Part shown: one piece after another, positions 10,480-22,379 of the stretch
Layout: each line of letters opens with the position of its first letter
Position numbering within the stretch: position 1 is the stretch's first letter
NCBI GenBank assembly: GCA_037447655.1
Contig: JBBHKE010002781.1
Span: 62,001-126,000 of the forward strand
Reading direction: 5' to 3'
DNA from: Zygnema cylindricum
Lineage: Eukaryota; Streptophyta; Zygnematophyceae; Zygnematales; Zygnemataceae
DNA: 64,000 nucleotides
Translations under genes and position numbers: made by a program
The notes under the pieces: model-generated
The model's input: only the letters and a program-made list of their open reading frames with translations
Told to the model about the DNA's origin: nothing
Database searches by the model: none

Positions 10480-12150
10480 AGGGCTAGATCTTTTCGCTGT
10501 TTTTCTGGAATATTGGCGGCTACGCTGGCTTCTTCTTGAATTCTCTGATTTTTGCCCCCGGCCTTGGCTCCGGCCCTGGCTGAGAATAAGAATGTTCTTT
10601 ACGGTTCAGGGTCGTAGGAAGGTAAAGGGAGGACAGGCAACTATGGAGATTTGCGGGGAGGACCGTCTGGGAGGACGAAATCACAGAATAGGACTGCAGT
10701 TCAGTGGCTAAAGCTGGTGCCTTTTTGTGCTATGCACGTCGTCCAAAGACCTTCGTCGTCTTGCTCTCCTTTGTTCTCCTTGGTTGCACGCTCGAAAAAA
10801 CGGCGAACTACAAGTGCTGCGAACCTGCTTTTCAGTATTCCTCTTCAAAGCACTTCGTCACAACTTGCTCCTAAAGTAGCCTGACTTCGCTGCTTTGTGT
10901 AGTGCTCCTTCTTGCCTTCTTTCTTCCCTCTTATTCGCCTCGGGGGTTTGCTACTTGGAGTTGCGCTCTTCGAACGTCGTTGCATCTACAAAATCAGCGG
11001 AAAGAAGAAGTTTTAAAGCGAAAAGCAAAAGACTCACTGCTTTGCATTCCTTCGAAAGCCCCCTTTACTGGCCTGAAAGGCGACAGACGTGCACCCGTAG
11101 CAAGACTGGAGGCGAGCAGTGAAGGGAAGCGACAAAGCTGCGTAGTACTGTTGTGGCGGAAGCACATTAGAAATGACAAAGGTGTGTACCACATCGGCCT
11201 ACAGCCGGCCTGCTTGACCTTCTTGAGGGCGCCATAGTCACACCTTTTGAATTCACTACTTTTTTGGTGCTCTTCTTGCACTCCTCTAGTAGTTATCACT
11301 TCCCTGTTTTGTTTGTCTTTGCGCTGCTTCATCTCCTTGCTTGCGCAAACGTGTGACGTATGACGCACAACATGTGCCCGAGCCGGTCTTCTTATTCTTT
11401 TCGCTTACAAAGCTTCGGGCACAGGTGTGACCAAGCAGCTACGAGGCTACGCCGATATTACGAAAAAGCAACGAAAAGAAAGAGTTGTCCAGTGCTCTTC
11501 TTGCACACTGCTCAGGATCCTACGGCCCAGCCTTCTGCTTCTTACACTCCTGGCCTTTGGCCGCCACAAAGTGCTTTGCACCTTTATGGCCCGAAGGACG
11601 TCTGAAACATAACACCCCTTCGGCCTCGGGTGTTACGCACCTCTGGGACTTCCGACGAAGCCATGCACGTCGTCGCTTCTTTTTTTGCTTGCGCCACAAC
11701 GTGCAGGCGACTTATGCCGCCTGGGGCGTTTCATAGCTCCGAAAAGCAGATGTGATGAAGGGACACCGGAAACGCAGCGGATTACAAGAATAGAATAAGC
11801 ACTGCTTTTTTGGCGCGCTCGTTGGAGTAGCAGGGTAGCCTGGGAAGCACGAGCACAAGCAAAACGTGCATAACACCGCATAGCCGGGCCGGGACCGCGC
11901 AAAAAGGTGTGAAATACTTTGTGCATCCCGCTTACGACGTCCGGGTGCTATGCACCTTCAGGACCTCCTATGGTATTTCATAACTCCAAAAAGGAGCGCA
12001 AATATAAGTGTGTATGGGCTTTTAGTCGTCCGGGTGATCGCACATCATGCGCTACCTTTTTCGCTTCTCTCCGGCAACGCCCGCCTTTTGCCTGCTACGC
12101 ACCTTTGCCCTCCTTCAGACCTCCGATCCACAAGGTCAAGCTTAAAAGAA
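10480..12150. other. GC-richer block with overlapping frames and degenerate internal repeats
   Basis: This stretch is visibly richer in G and C than its surroundings and has many overlapping short open frames on both strands. None shows a family motif. A loose motif of the form GTG-YT-YGCACCT recurs near 11571, 11630, 11946 and 12095. A hairpin AACACCC/GGGTGTT spans 11611-11634. An organelle-derived insertion, a foreign insertion or an old repeat array are all possible; the sequence alone does not decide. Confidence 0.4.
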
Positions 12151-12700
12151 AGAATGAACTTAAACTAGTCAAGTTTAGCTACACCGCGATGTAGTGGATA
12201 GTCAAAAAAGAACACTGTCTATGGTAAACAGTCGTGTAAACTCCCACCAAGTCAAATTTGACTAGTAAATGAACATATAATTCATAATGAGACCGTGTTG
12301 GTCGTGCATAGAACTAGAGTAAAATCATTGCATTCATTGCTGTATTAGCACCGAAACCGACCCTTTTATTTCAGCCGATCCACACTAAATGTAGTGTCTT
12401 TAGTGAAGGAAACTGTTCAGGCTGTTTAAATTACGGCATTAAAATAACTATTTCTGATGGCATAGGGTTGCACGAAAATTAGTATTAAATTAGTATTCAA
12501 ATTAGTATTGACAACACTACTAGCGCTACTTAGTCATGTGGCTCATAAGCATAATAAAATGTAGCTTGATAGTGTTAACAGTAATAAATAGATGACACTA
12601 ATAATGATGGACGTCGTATCACACTTTAGAACTATGGTTACATATAAAGCTTGTGTGGGGTTAACTGTCACACAGAAAGCTTGTCGTCTCACACAAATAA
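12151..12700. other. AT-rich intergenic DNA
   Basis: Separates the GC-richer block from the degenerate repeat upstream of the BOLA3 terminus. No gene, RNA or clear repeat boundary was seen. Confidence 0.4.
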
Positions 12701-12714
12701 ACGAAACAGCACAT

Positions 12715-12940
12715 AGAACAATAAACGCCTCAGTAATGTCTCACCAAAAAACAAATAACAAATGACAATTAAAGAATAACAAACAAATGCCCCGTTAAAG
12801 AACAGATGCCCAATGAAATAATAAAAGGTGGATTAAATAATAAGTGGCTCTTTAAATAGTGAATAAATAGTAAGTGCCTCATTAAATACAAACGCCTAAT
12901 TAAACAATAAATGCCTCATTAAGTATAAATGCATTCAAAA
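12715..12940. repeat. Degenerate short tandem repeat (AATAAATGCCTCATTAAA-like)
   Basis: Imperfect copies of a roughly 18-30 base unit built on TGCCTCATTAAA recur about eight times with varying spacing. It appears to be a decayed AT-rich minisatellite downstream of the BOLA3-like gene. Confidence 0.5.
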
Positions 12941-13336
12941 TACTCCCCACAAAAAAAGAGCCACAAAGTTCTTTAAGAAAACATGTCAAAAAAATAACTA
13001 TCATATAAGAGAACTACTCAACGAACAAAAAAATCATCAAATTAAGTCAACGTTACTCAAGACTAACAAACCATATCATACAATTGGAAGGTTTTTAAGA
13101 AAAGCAAAGACCTTGTCCCTTTGTTTTACACAAAAACCACCTCGTAATGAAGGCTGTTTCTCGCCCACAATTTTCCATAAACAATCTAAACTTTCTAAAT
13201 TTAAAGTGTTGTAAAACCACACTCTGACGCACCTCTCTCCAATTCTTTATTTTATTTCTCAACAAACAATCGGCAGAATGTTTGCAAAACTCTCTCCAAC
13301 CTTTTCTTTTGTTCTCAAATGAGATTACTAACACCT

Positions 13337-16300
13337 TTACCTCCAACCTTTTTTTCTTTCCTTTGCTGCTTGTTTTGCTAAACATTCAGGAGAATGTTCA
13401 AGCTCTGGAGGCTCGAAAGGAGGTAAGGAAGTATTTAAAGTATAACCGTGCCATTTTTTTGTATAATTTTTCAAAACGTTGTTTACCATTCGATGTTGTT
13501 CAACTATGCTTTTTCCGTCGAATAACTCCGACTGAATCACTATTTCATACATTGTTCCACAACCGCCTGAAAAACCACGGCAAAATAAAATAAACAACCA
13601 AATAACTTAGTCTATAATAGTCGAAAAGAGAAAAGAAGTAAAAAAAAATGAACAGAGAAGGACAGACTGGAAAGAAAGAGGCATCATGAAATAACCACCA
13701 CTAAAGAATCGATTTACAGTTTCATATGTCTGTTTTTATCTGTTTGGTTGTCTGGTTTTGTTTCTGTTTTTCATTTTCCTTTTGTTGTTGTTTCCTTTTT
13801 GTTTTTGGTTTTTTTTTTATTGCAACCTTGAAGCACACGTAACATTCAAAAATTTACAGTGAGGCTTGTCAAATTTGGATGTGATAATGTTATCGAGTAA
13901 AGTGCTCAAGATTTTTAAAAAGTAACTTCAAATTCTTAATGCTCTGGACTACAATTCATAAAAAACAAGGAATTTGACTTGCGACACTACACCGTGAATT
14001 GCTATTAGAGTAGAGAAATTATTAGCGTAAGGTTTGTATTAGCGATATTATTCCAATTCAGTTCCAAATGATGTGGTTGATTTTGAACCGTTCAAAGAAT
14101 ATCTGTTAAGAAAAAAAGATTAGTAATATTAACGCTATTTTGTGGTCAAAGGGCAAAAACAACAGGCACAGAATTAGTTTCCTTAGCGCTAATAACAATT
14201 CACGATGTAGCGATAACTATGAGAAAAATGAAGAAAAGAGCCAATACTCTTGTAGTCAGGAAAAACACAGGATGTTGAAACCGCAAATTTCGAAGAAGTT
14301 TCAAAGGAATCTTTCTGCTGTTTTCAACAGGTCTCAAAGAATTGAACAACGACAAAAACTGAAACTCGTTGGAGCTAAGATTGAAACATCCAATGTTAAG
14401 TTTCGTTCGACTGAATTAGTTCCCAAATTCACATAAGGGAGTTTTACCAAAAAACTTCTCTGTATAAAACAGGATGTTCACTTTTGGCTTGAGGTTATTT
14501 GCAATTCGATGGAAGGAAGAAAAAGAAAGGAAAAACCACAAACAAAAAATAAAATTTCCTCATACAAAACACGGAACATACTCAGGTACGCGTTAGAATA
14601 TAACCGCGATTCTTCCCCGTGGATGTTGAACTCAAAATCAGCGATTAAATAGTATTGGGCACATTAACTTTGACCAACAACGTTAGTACTAATCCAGTCT
14701 AACAATGGTGGTGCAGTTTATAAACAAAAACAAAAAGGCATTGTGATAATAACTTCAAATTAATAAAAGGAAATTATAAAAAGAAAGAAAAGTTTGCCTG
14801 ACATAAATTCGAGGTCTGATGAACATTCGAAAAAGAAAAAGTTCTCGTGCAATGATGTCGTACATAAAAAGTGATTATCAAGAAATATAGGTTGTGAATG
14901 CATACAAAGAAAATACATTATAAAATTTATTCATAGAAAAGAAAAAAATGCTACTTACAGATTTGTAAATGTAAATAAGACTGCAAAGGACTCACTTCCA
15001 ACCGTATTTCGCATTGAAAATACTAGCTATGGGTGCCAATTCTTTTAGGCATGCATATAAAATATTATTGAGTGCAGTACTGACTAAAATTTAACAGTGA
15101 CAAAAACAAATTTCCACAAAGGCTATTTTTTCCCACGTATCATAAAATGGTGTTCGATTATACTACTTTCTGTTGATACTATGTTGTTTATTGCTATTAT
15201 AGTAAAACCTAATAATGTTAATTTTCGATTTAGATCCATAATACCATGGTTATGGATGAGATGGCACGCTCCTTTAACTAGTATTACAAAAATTATTGAA
15301 AACTTGTTCTATATGTAGTGTTATAAGTGCTACTGAACATTGCTCCTTACTGTGTTATGAACTATTTTAAAACCGAGGGCAAAAAGCTGCACAGACAAAC
15401 TACACCGTGCTTTTAGCGTTAATAACACTAATCCGGTCTCAGTTTCTTTTGCCCTCTGAACACAAAATAGCGTTAATCATACCAACTACTTTTCTTAACG
15501 CTAATTCTTTTTGTGGTTCAAAGTAGTCCACGACATTTACATTGGAACTATTATTATTAACACTCAAACAGTCCTACTACTGATTATTCCTTTAACGCTA
15601 ATAGAGATTCATGGTGTACATCGTGTATCATGATTAGCGTCGAGGAATTAATAACATGGTGTTTATATTAGCAATACTAAAACTAATTCGATTCTGAATG
15701 ACGTAGCTGGGTTTGAACCGTTTAAGCAATTGGCGTTACTAAAGAAAATCAGTGTCATTGATAACATTTTAGGTTGAGGATTAGAATTCAGGGGCACTGA
15801 TACAGTGTCATTGACACTAATAACGATACACGGTGTTGTTTTCTCATAAATTCATCCATACTAATTGTCAGCCGATGCAGAAATTCATCCACAAGCAGAA
15901 AGAACATTGTTGCCAAATGTGAAAAAAGTAGCGATGATAAAGTGTTGTGGACTCAAAACATTGACAGACATTCAAAAAAAGACCTAAAGTAAAGAAAAGC
16001 AATGTATTTACCTGATTTATCTTCCACATCCACGAGAGTTGTCAGAAATGCTTTTTCTAGTTTGCGCGCAATCTCAAGCTCGGCTGGTGACATCAGCAAA
16101 TCTGGCGTGTTATCGTCTTCAGGCTCTTCGTAGACGTCACCAATGTCGTCCTCAATCCTTGGCAGAGGAGAACTGGAAGGTGGAGGAGGACGAAGAGGAG
16201 GAGAAGGAGAAGGAGGAGAAGGAATATCCCTATGAAAAGGAATCTGACGAGGAGAAAAGAACCTGACTGCTGACGTCATCCTGGTGGGAGAAGGAGAGAG

Positions 16301-16339
16301 CCGGACACGTGTCAGAAAGGTTCGGAGGACGGAAGCCAT
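13337..16339 (-). CDS. BOLA3: BOLA3-like mitochondrial BolA protein, two exons
   Basis: BolA proteins of the BOLA3 type act with monothiol glutaredoxin and NFU in mitochondrial [4Fe-4S] cluster delivery. Exon 1 is 16339-16012 and exon 2 is 13566-13337; the intron (16011-13567) has GT-AG ends and the junction restores DKSGGCGTMYEI. The product is 185 residues. The first 35 are Arg/Ser/Thr-rich with almost no acid, as in a mitochondrial presequence, then a Pro-rich linker (about 35-60). The BolA fold follows: SPAELEIARKLEKAF helix, SGGCGTMYEI with the BOLA3-type Cys, SELFDGKSIVEQHRMVNNVLK with the conserved His, and KKWHGYTLNT. A tail of about 30 charged residues follows the domain, longer than in animal BOLA3. 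The intron carries three MITEs. Confidence 0.92.
13990..14207. mobile_element. TA-target MITE in the BOLA3 intron (copy 1)
   Basis: The ends are CACCGTGAATTGCTATTAG at left and CTAATAACAATTCACGATG at right, in inverted orientation, each bordered by TA. The interior shares segments with 15619-15835 (TGAACCGTT region). It encodes nothing. Confidence 0.75.
15403..15616. mobile_element. TA-target MITE in the BOLA3 intron (copy 2)
   Basis: The left end is CACCGTGCTTTTAGCGTTAA and the right end is TTAACGCTAATAGAGATTCATGGTG, both flanked by TA. The right TA (15617-15618) is shared with the next element, so one copy was inserted at the target duplication of the other. Confidence 0.7.
15619..15835. 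mobile_element. TA-target MITE in the BOLA3 intron (copy 3)
   Basis: The left end is CATCGTGTATCATGATTAGC and the right end is ACACTAATAACGATACACGG plus TG. It abuts copy 2 with a single shared TA. The right flank has lost the TA. Confidence 0.65.
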
Positions 16340-16613
16340 AATAGGTCAATTTGTCTTCGTGAGGGTAATTTAATAATTATTTTACATCTCTCCTTCCTTT
16401 TCTTTCAATTTCAATAACTGAGAAGCTAAGACTGTATTTCCTGTTCGCACTAAATTTACTGTGAAGTTTGTGGCATCCATGGCCTTGGTCCTGGCTTTAC
16501 AAATTTAAAACGTGCATACATTTCGTGCGGAGTCCTTGCACGAAAACTACGTACTGCACAGTAAAGTTCCATAGCATGAAATTCGCCGAGCTTACACGCA
16601 CAGTACACCGCGA
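16340..16613 (-). promoter_or_regulatory. 5' flank of the BOLA3-like gene
   Basis: About 270 bases between the start codon and the next MITE. Pyrimidine-rich sequence lies near 16385-16410 on the plus strand. No definite promoter element was recognised. Confidence 0.3.
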
Positions 16614-16615
16614 TC

Positions 16616-16822
16616 GCTATTAGAGTCAACAAATATTTAGTGTTAAAAAACAATTAGTGTGATTAGCGTTAATTGGGAATTTGGGGATTTTAAAGGAAAT
16701 CAGTCACTCTAATTTGGTTTTTAGGGTTTTTTTAAATAGAATTAATCACTCTATTTATTTATTTATTTCAAAATTTAAGGGCGCCGAATTAGCGCGATTG
16801 ACTCTAATAGCGATTCGCGGTG
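16616..16822. mobile_element. TA-target MITE, 207 bp
   Basis: Inverted ends CACCGCGATCGCTATTAGAG and CTCTAATAGCGATTCGCGGTG are flanked by TA (16614-16615 and 16823-16824). This is one of the cleanest pairs of ends for the family in this window. Confidence 0.85.
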
Positions 16823-16924
16823 TACAGTAACAGATTCGTGCCAATGTCCTAAGTAGTCATCGCACTTTATAACGATATTCATAATCTGGGTATACTTCTT
16901 ATATCGTTAATGCTCTGTTCACTT

Positions 16925-18217
16925 CATAGTTGTTCACGGCGATTAGTGCGAACGTACCAATCGCGACGAGTTATACGTAACGAACGCATTGAACATTTTG
17001 AACAAATCGTTAAAAATCGTTAATGAAATTCTTTCCGTACTATTCCGTACATGAAAAAAAAAAAACTTATACATATAGCGCAGTTTGCAAGTTTTTCCCA
17101 TTAAATTAGCGCTAAAATATAAAAATGTTTAAATACATATCACACTCCATGTCGGTATCGGAATTCCTTCATCAACTGGTACACCGCGAATCGTTATTAG
17201 TGTCAATAACTCTAATTTGGGTTCTTAAAATTTTGATTTTTTTTTCAAATAGGATACATGATATTAATTTTTGCTTGACGTTAATTAAGGTACCGTACAA
17301 AATAGCGTAAAGCCAGAAAGTACAAAAAAATCTAAATATTGTGATGAACTGTCGATGTCAGACCTTACATAAATGTACCTTTTCAAGTGAAAATTTACAA
17401 AAAATGAATTAAATCAGACGCGCACGCATAGGAACGTGCGCTAAAAAAAACGGGATTAGTCTTACACGTAAATTAGTATGGCATGTACGGATATTTTAAA
17501 TTCGAGACGGCGTACGATTTCTAATATTTTGTACGGATACATAAATTAATGTATATAATCGTACGACAAATATTCCATTTTTTATGTTCCCAAATTAGCA
17601 TTAACGCCGAAATTAGAATACACCTTTTTTTGAAAATTTTCAAATTATTTATTACCATCAAGTACGGTAAATTTTCTTCAACACTATTTAAAATTTGACA
17701 CTAATAACGATTCGTGGTGTAGTGGAGACGTCGAAATTAGGCTACGACACATATTTAACAACCTGGGTTCAAACGTCCTCAAAGGTAAACTTTTATCAAA
17801 TTCCGTCTATCTGAGCCTATCAGAGAGGCAGAAATTTTCGATATTCCATGGCGGCTTCTTTCAAAAAAATTTGAAGAAGACGCCCTTACAATTTTAAAAC
17901 TTACCACGCGAAATTAGCGTGACGTTCAACGTTTTTTTTCAAAAATGTCCGTACATTTTCAATGAAATAACGTACAAATTCCGTGATATTTTTGTTCAGT
18001 TCACTGAACAAAAAGTACCAATAACGACGACGTGTCTTTTCCTGGAATTCCGTACATATCCGTAAAAAAATGTACAGTTATCGTAATTTGTTTATAAGTT
18101 TTCGTAAATTTACAGTTTCAATTTACTTTAGACGTTTTTTTGCGTTTTTTTTTAAAGTCACGAATTATACGTTTCAATCGGAAAAATTGAAAAAATCGCG
18201 CGATTTGAACAACAAGG
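16925..18217. mobile_element. hAT-like non-autonomous element with nested MITE
   Basis: Perfect 8-bp direct repeats GTTCACTT flank the element (16917-16924 and 18218-18225), as hAT transposases produce. The ends CATAGTTGTTCA and TGAACAACAAGG are inverted repeats with two differences. Both ends closely match the 481-bp element at 45581-46061. The 1.29-kb length is explained largely by a MITE at 17182-17719. No transposase is present. Confidence 0.8.
17182..17719. mobile_element. TA-target MITE nested in the hAT-like element
   Basis: Ends CACCGCGAATCGTTATTAGT and ACTAATAACGATTCGTGGTG are flanked by TA. The 538-bp interior matches the MITE at 48276-49272 along its length, apart from an insertion in the latter, so both belong to one subfamily. 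Confidence 0.85.
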
Positions 18218-18225
18218 GTTCACTT

Positions 18226-18435
18226 GGTATCCTTGTCAGTGGTCGCAAACGGGTACCCAAATCCTTACCCCGATCCTTACCAGGCCAGCCGCGTCGGATC
18301 CGAAACGGATTCGGGTGCCAAATTTTGGGAGCCATTCGAATTCGGCCGGGTGATTAAAAAAAAAAAACATATTCGGGTATGGTCGAGTAGGCAAAAAACG
18401 AAAAAAATTGAAGGTTTCGTAGGTACAGTACAGTA
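18226..18435. other. Short repeat-derived spacer
   Basis: Part of this spacer (about 18340-18425, with GCAAAAAACGAAA and GAAGGTTTCGTAGGTA) matches in inverted orientation the right arm of the foldback near 29790-29840. It holds no gene. Confidence 0.4.
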
Positions 18436-18636
18436 AACCGTGTGTCGCTATTAGTGTTAATAAATTTTTCGCCACTTCAAACATCTTTTCTCCCTGCACA
18501 CTTGAGACCGCTAATCGAAAGCTAAGAATCCTACCTTTCAATTGCCACCGTCAGATCCACAATCCGACAAGTGTGTACGGAGATATGATGTATTAAGTGT
18601 AAAAAAAAATATTTACACTAATACCGATTCGCGGTG
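18436..18636. mobile_element. TA-target MITE with internal foldback, 201 bp
   Basis: Left end AACCGTGTGTCGCTATTAGT and right end ACTAATACCGATTCGCGGTG are inverted and flanked by TA. Inner parts (CGCCACTT region, CACACTTG/CAAGTGTG) also pair across the element and match the MITE at 60907-61100 and the remnant at 50437-50580. Confidence 0.75.
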
Positions 18637-18901
18637 TACTGTACAGTATGGGTATCGAACAAGTCTACATACATTTGAAGGACCCCGCAGAATCTGTCCC
18701 ACACACCTAAACAAGGCCGTAATCGGGTATCTAAACTAGGGTTTATATGTTTAGGGTCGTTTATTATTTGTTTTAATAATATTGAAAAAACAAAAACAAA
18801 TTAAAAACCCTAAACATACTGTCGCACGGAGAAAGCTAGAGGTGGGGGCGACGTGGATTCGTTCGCCTTGCGCGAAACGTAGCGAAAAGTTGCAAGATTA
18901 A

Positions 18902-19877
18902 TGTAACAGTAATAGTGGATCGAACTTGTTCATAAATGGGTATTTAAGTATTACGAAAAATAGAGTTTTTGAAATTGATAGACGTCCGCGAAAGAATCAC
19001 ACGATTTGGGCTTGTATTTTAAAAGATATAATGATTGGTGTATTTAGGCGACAGCGCGAGGTCAAAATAACGATTGAGTGTTCATTGTTACGAGTTAAGG
19101 GTCAAACTATCCGCAGAATTTAAGGCATACGTTTATATAGTACTAAACGAAATCAATATTTCGTTTGGTACGCACGATGGTTCGTTTCGTACAATTTTTA
19201 GTACAAAACGTCACTTTCAATTTATAGAATTTCGGAGAAAGTTTCGCGCGCGAAATTTGCGAAGCACGTTCTTGCGAAGTCGCGTTTCGTTTGGCGCCCA
19301 CTTTTGCACGTAAATTTTACGTAGTGAAACGTAGCGTTTGATTGGTTAGAAATGCTACGTAGTTAGTAAGAGATTTCGCACGTTTTTGCATTGGTCAGTT
19401 TTAGTCCTTGTTGATCAATGATTGGCCCTGGTTAAACCTGTTCAACGGAGCGTTAACTCTGGCTTGGCAAGTCCAAGGCGATGATAGATAAATAGTGAAG
19501 TCTAAGAGGAGAGTAAACATCTTTTCCTTTGGAAAAGTTTGTGGAAATTTTGACTGATCTTGGTCTTGAGCGATTAAAACCAAATTGGAGCATTGACATT
19601 TTTGGCACTGAAATCTCTTACAAACGAAGTAGTGTTTTAGTAGTTAAGAGATAGAATATTTAAGAGAGGAGAGTATGGGAAAATACTTTAATAAGAAGGG
19701 TTGAGCCATTAGGGCAAGAGACCGAGCTAACGTTATGTGGACAAAAGCTTCTTCTAATTTAAAGTTTATCCTTATATAAGTGTTTTCCAATGTGGATGTG
19801 TATTTCAATGTGTGGAATATATGGTTAAAATTGATAGAAGTAATGGGATTTTCCGAGAGGTAGGAGATCCTATTACA
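18902..19877 (+). repeat. 5' LTR of the Ty3/gypsy element
   Basis: Runs from TGTAACAGTAAT to CCTATTACA and aligns end to end with 25647-26622. The termini form the short inverted repeat TGTAA/TTACA. Confidence 0.95.
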
Positions 19878-19879
19878 TA

Positions 19880-19891
19880 TGGTATCAAAGC
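19880..19891 (+). other. Primer binding site (initiator-Met tRNA type)
   Basis: TGGTATCAAAGC lies two bases after the 5' LTR. It matches the plant initiator-methionine tRNA primer site (TGGTATCAGAGC) except for one base. Confidence 0.85.
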
Positions 19892-20560
19892 TTTGGTTAG
19901 AAACCAATGAGAAGTTTGCTCACTCGAATATCAACTTTCGCGACCGATGAGGGTGCTCTAACCTGTGTCTGTAGAACCACAATGTGAAATGGTAGAGGAT
20001 TGGAGGGAAACTGAGTGATCACACTGCCAGCGACCGCTGGTTAGATGTGGGGCGTGCTCAAGTCCTAAGCACTAAGGCGGGGTGGGCTGTGTAGCCACCG
20101 TAGAAGCTCACTCCAATTACCTAGAGACCAAACAAACTTGCCTTCTCCTAGCAATGATTCATGTGTAGAGGGAGGGCTTGAAGCCATGATGGGTGAGGAT
20201 GTGAGGATTAGAGAACAAAAGATCCTGATGTAGTGGGAAATGGGAAATTTGCTAATGGTGGAGAAAGAAAGTGGAGCACTTTACTTCTTCAAGAGCGAAG
20301 GAGTCTACAAAATGACCTGAAAATTTTCAAACCCTAAATTGTTACCTTTGAGAGCTTTTCAATTTTGTTGTTGCAAAATTTGTGGGGAATTTTTATCTTT
20401 TTGCATCAATGTTTGGGAAATTGAAGAATTGAATTTGCACTAACTTACTTTCAATGTCTTATTGATTTCTCAGATTTTGATCTTTTTCAAAGGATTTGTT
20501 AAGTAGAAAAAGTTTTGGATTGGAGCAATCAGGGGAAACCAAACCTGCAACAATATTTTT

Positions 20561-21905
20561 TTGGGAAATTATATTCTATTTTTTTTTTTACTCGATTTCA
20601 TTATTGTGATAATGGCAAATTCTGCATGGAAACGTGAAATGGAAAATGCCTTGAACGTTTTGAAGAAACGTACTGTGAAATTGGTAAAAAGATTTAATAA
20701 TCATTCTGTTGTTGTGGTTTTTACAATTTCCGAATTGAAAAGTGAATTGAAAGTTGTTAAGAAAAATGAGAATGTTTCAAATCATAAATTGGATGAGCTC
20801 GTTAACTTAGCTAAAACCAAAAATGATGTTAATGACCAAAAGGGTGAGAGTAGTAAAAGGAATGCCAGTTTTAGGGAGGATGATCATGGTAAACCTAAAA
20901 AGATAAGAGATCTGAAATTGTCTATTAGTGAGGCACCATCCTTTGATGGTAAGAAGATTGATGAGTTGGATGCTTGGATTTTTCATATGCAGTATTATTT
21001 GGAATCTAGGAACTCTGATCGTGATGATTACACTTCTTTTGCTGTAAGCTGTCTGAAGGTGATGCTCAGATTTGGTATTACATTCACAGAAGGTCTAATT
21101 CAATTCTTGATAATGTTGATTGGGAAACTTTTATAACCGTGACCATATCGCGTTTTTTGTCTCTCACTTATAAATCCAAAATGGAAAAAAAGTGGCTGAA
21201 CTGTAAGCAGACTAGATCTGTCAAAGATTATATTGCGGAATTTGACTCATCTAACATTCATGTCATAGGTTTGACTGATGAAATGGCTAAGTTGCATTTT
21301 TTGAACTATCTGAATCCTATACTCAAATCAGAGCATAAACATCAAAAAATTATTAATTTGAAGGAATTACAAGATAAGTCATTGGAATTAGAGGATCAGT
21401 TGGGGTATAATCAGGAAACTCGATCACTCAGGGGTAATTTGAATGAAATATCAGAGTGGGGTGAGGAGGAATTTATGGAAGAGGGTCTGAATGCGGATTT
21501 GGTGAATAGGTATAATATCTTCAGGGGAAATCAAAGAGGTGAAACAAATTTAATAATAGAGGGGGATACATTAAAAGTCCAAAACCAAGTATTAATGCTC
21601 AAAAACCCAATTTTAGCATTCCCACATGCACTATTTGTCAAAAAAAAAGTCATAGGGCATTTGAGTGTGCACAACTGTAGAAAATTAACTGTTATAACTA
21701 TGGAGAGGAGGGACTTTTCAGCAGAGAATGCACAAAACCGAAAAAGAAAGTCACTTCTTTTAAATGCGGAGGTCCAGATCATTACGCTAAAGACTGTACA
21801 GATAACGGATCTCTTAAAACAGTTGATGTCAATGAAGGTCTTCAAGAAGATATTGCATTATACTTAGTTGAGCAAGAAGCCCAAGAGGTGGGAAACGGTA
21901 AAGAC
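20561..21905 (+). pseudogene. Ty3/gypsy gag with zinc knuckles (broken)
   Basis: Two frames carry this Gag: 20561-21136, then 21139-21867 after a frame break. The retrotransposon Gag core is visible (AWIFHMQYYLE, then WLNCKQTRSVKDYIAEF and a hydrophobic stretch ending in LNYLNP). C-terminal CCHC-type knuckles are recognisable across frames near 21620-21800, including FKCGGPDHYAKDC. The polyprotein would form the capsid and bind RNA. Multiple breaks make it inactive. Confidence 0.85.
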
Positions 21906-22007
21906 TAGGTGAAAGTCCTCAGTTGAGTCGATCAGATCTAGAGGATAAGGAGTTAACTCTGGAGGGCAAACTAATGAATCGGAAAGGCTAGGATAGCTGA
22001 ATTTATT

Positions 22008-22379
22008 ATGATGTTAACTACAGTCCATAGTTTGAACAATCCTTCTGCTGAAACTCTTAACAACGGACTTATGTTAGGACAGTTAAGTAACGATGACACC
22101 AGGCACAGTTTGATCAGATTTGAGTCTTTAGTGGAAGGAAAACTATTGAGAGTTATGGTAGATTCACGTGCTACACATAATTTTATTTCACATAAGTTTG
22201 ATGAGGAAAATAAAATTCCTACAGTCATAAGGGAAAAACCTTTACATGTTCAAGTGGCAAATGGTAATAAGTCCACATTAGATTTACAAACTTACACAAT
22301 AGAAGTTGATATCCAGAGTCATAAAATGAAAGTTGTGTGTGAAATAATGAATTTCGGTAGTGAGGAGCTAATTCTGTAA
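22008..22379 (+). pseudogene. Ty3/gypsy aspartic protease remnant
   Basis: The retropepsin-like region contains VMVDSRATHNFISHKF. In this family the active-site motif is DSGA; here the Gly is Arg, which should destroy activity. The frame ends early at a stop (22377-22379). It lies between gag and reverse transcriptase, as expected. Confidence 0.85.

Noticed and set aside
10238-10711. 157-codon ORF as a gene
   Set aside because: No recognisable family, composition changes part-way, and no splice or repeat evidence supports it.
13337-16339. Two separate small genes, one per BolA exon
   Set aside because: The phase-1 junction with GT-AG ends joins them into an unbroken BolA domain, with SGGCGTMYEI split across the intron.
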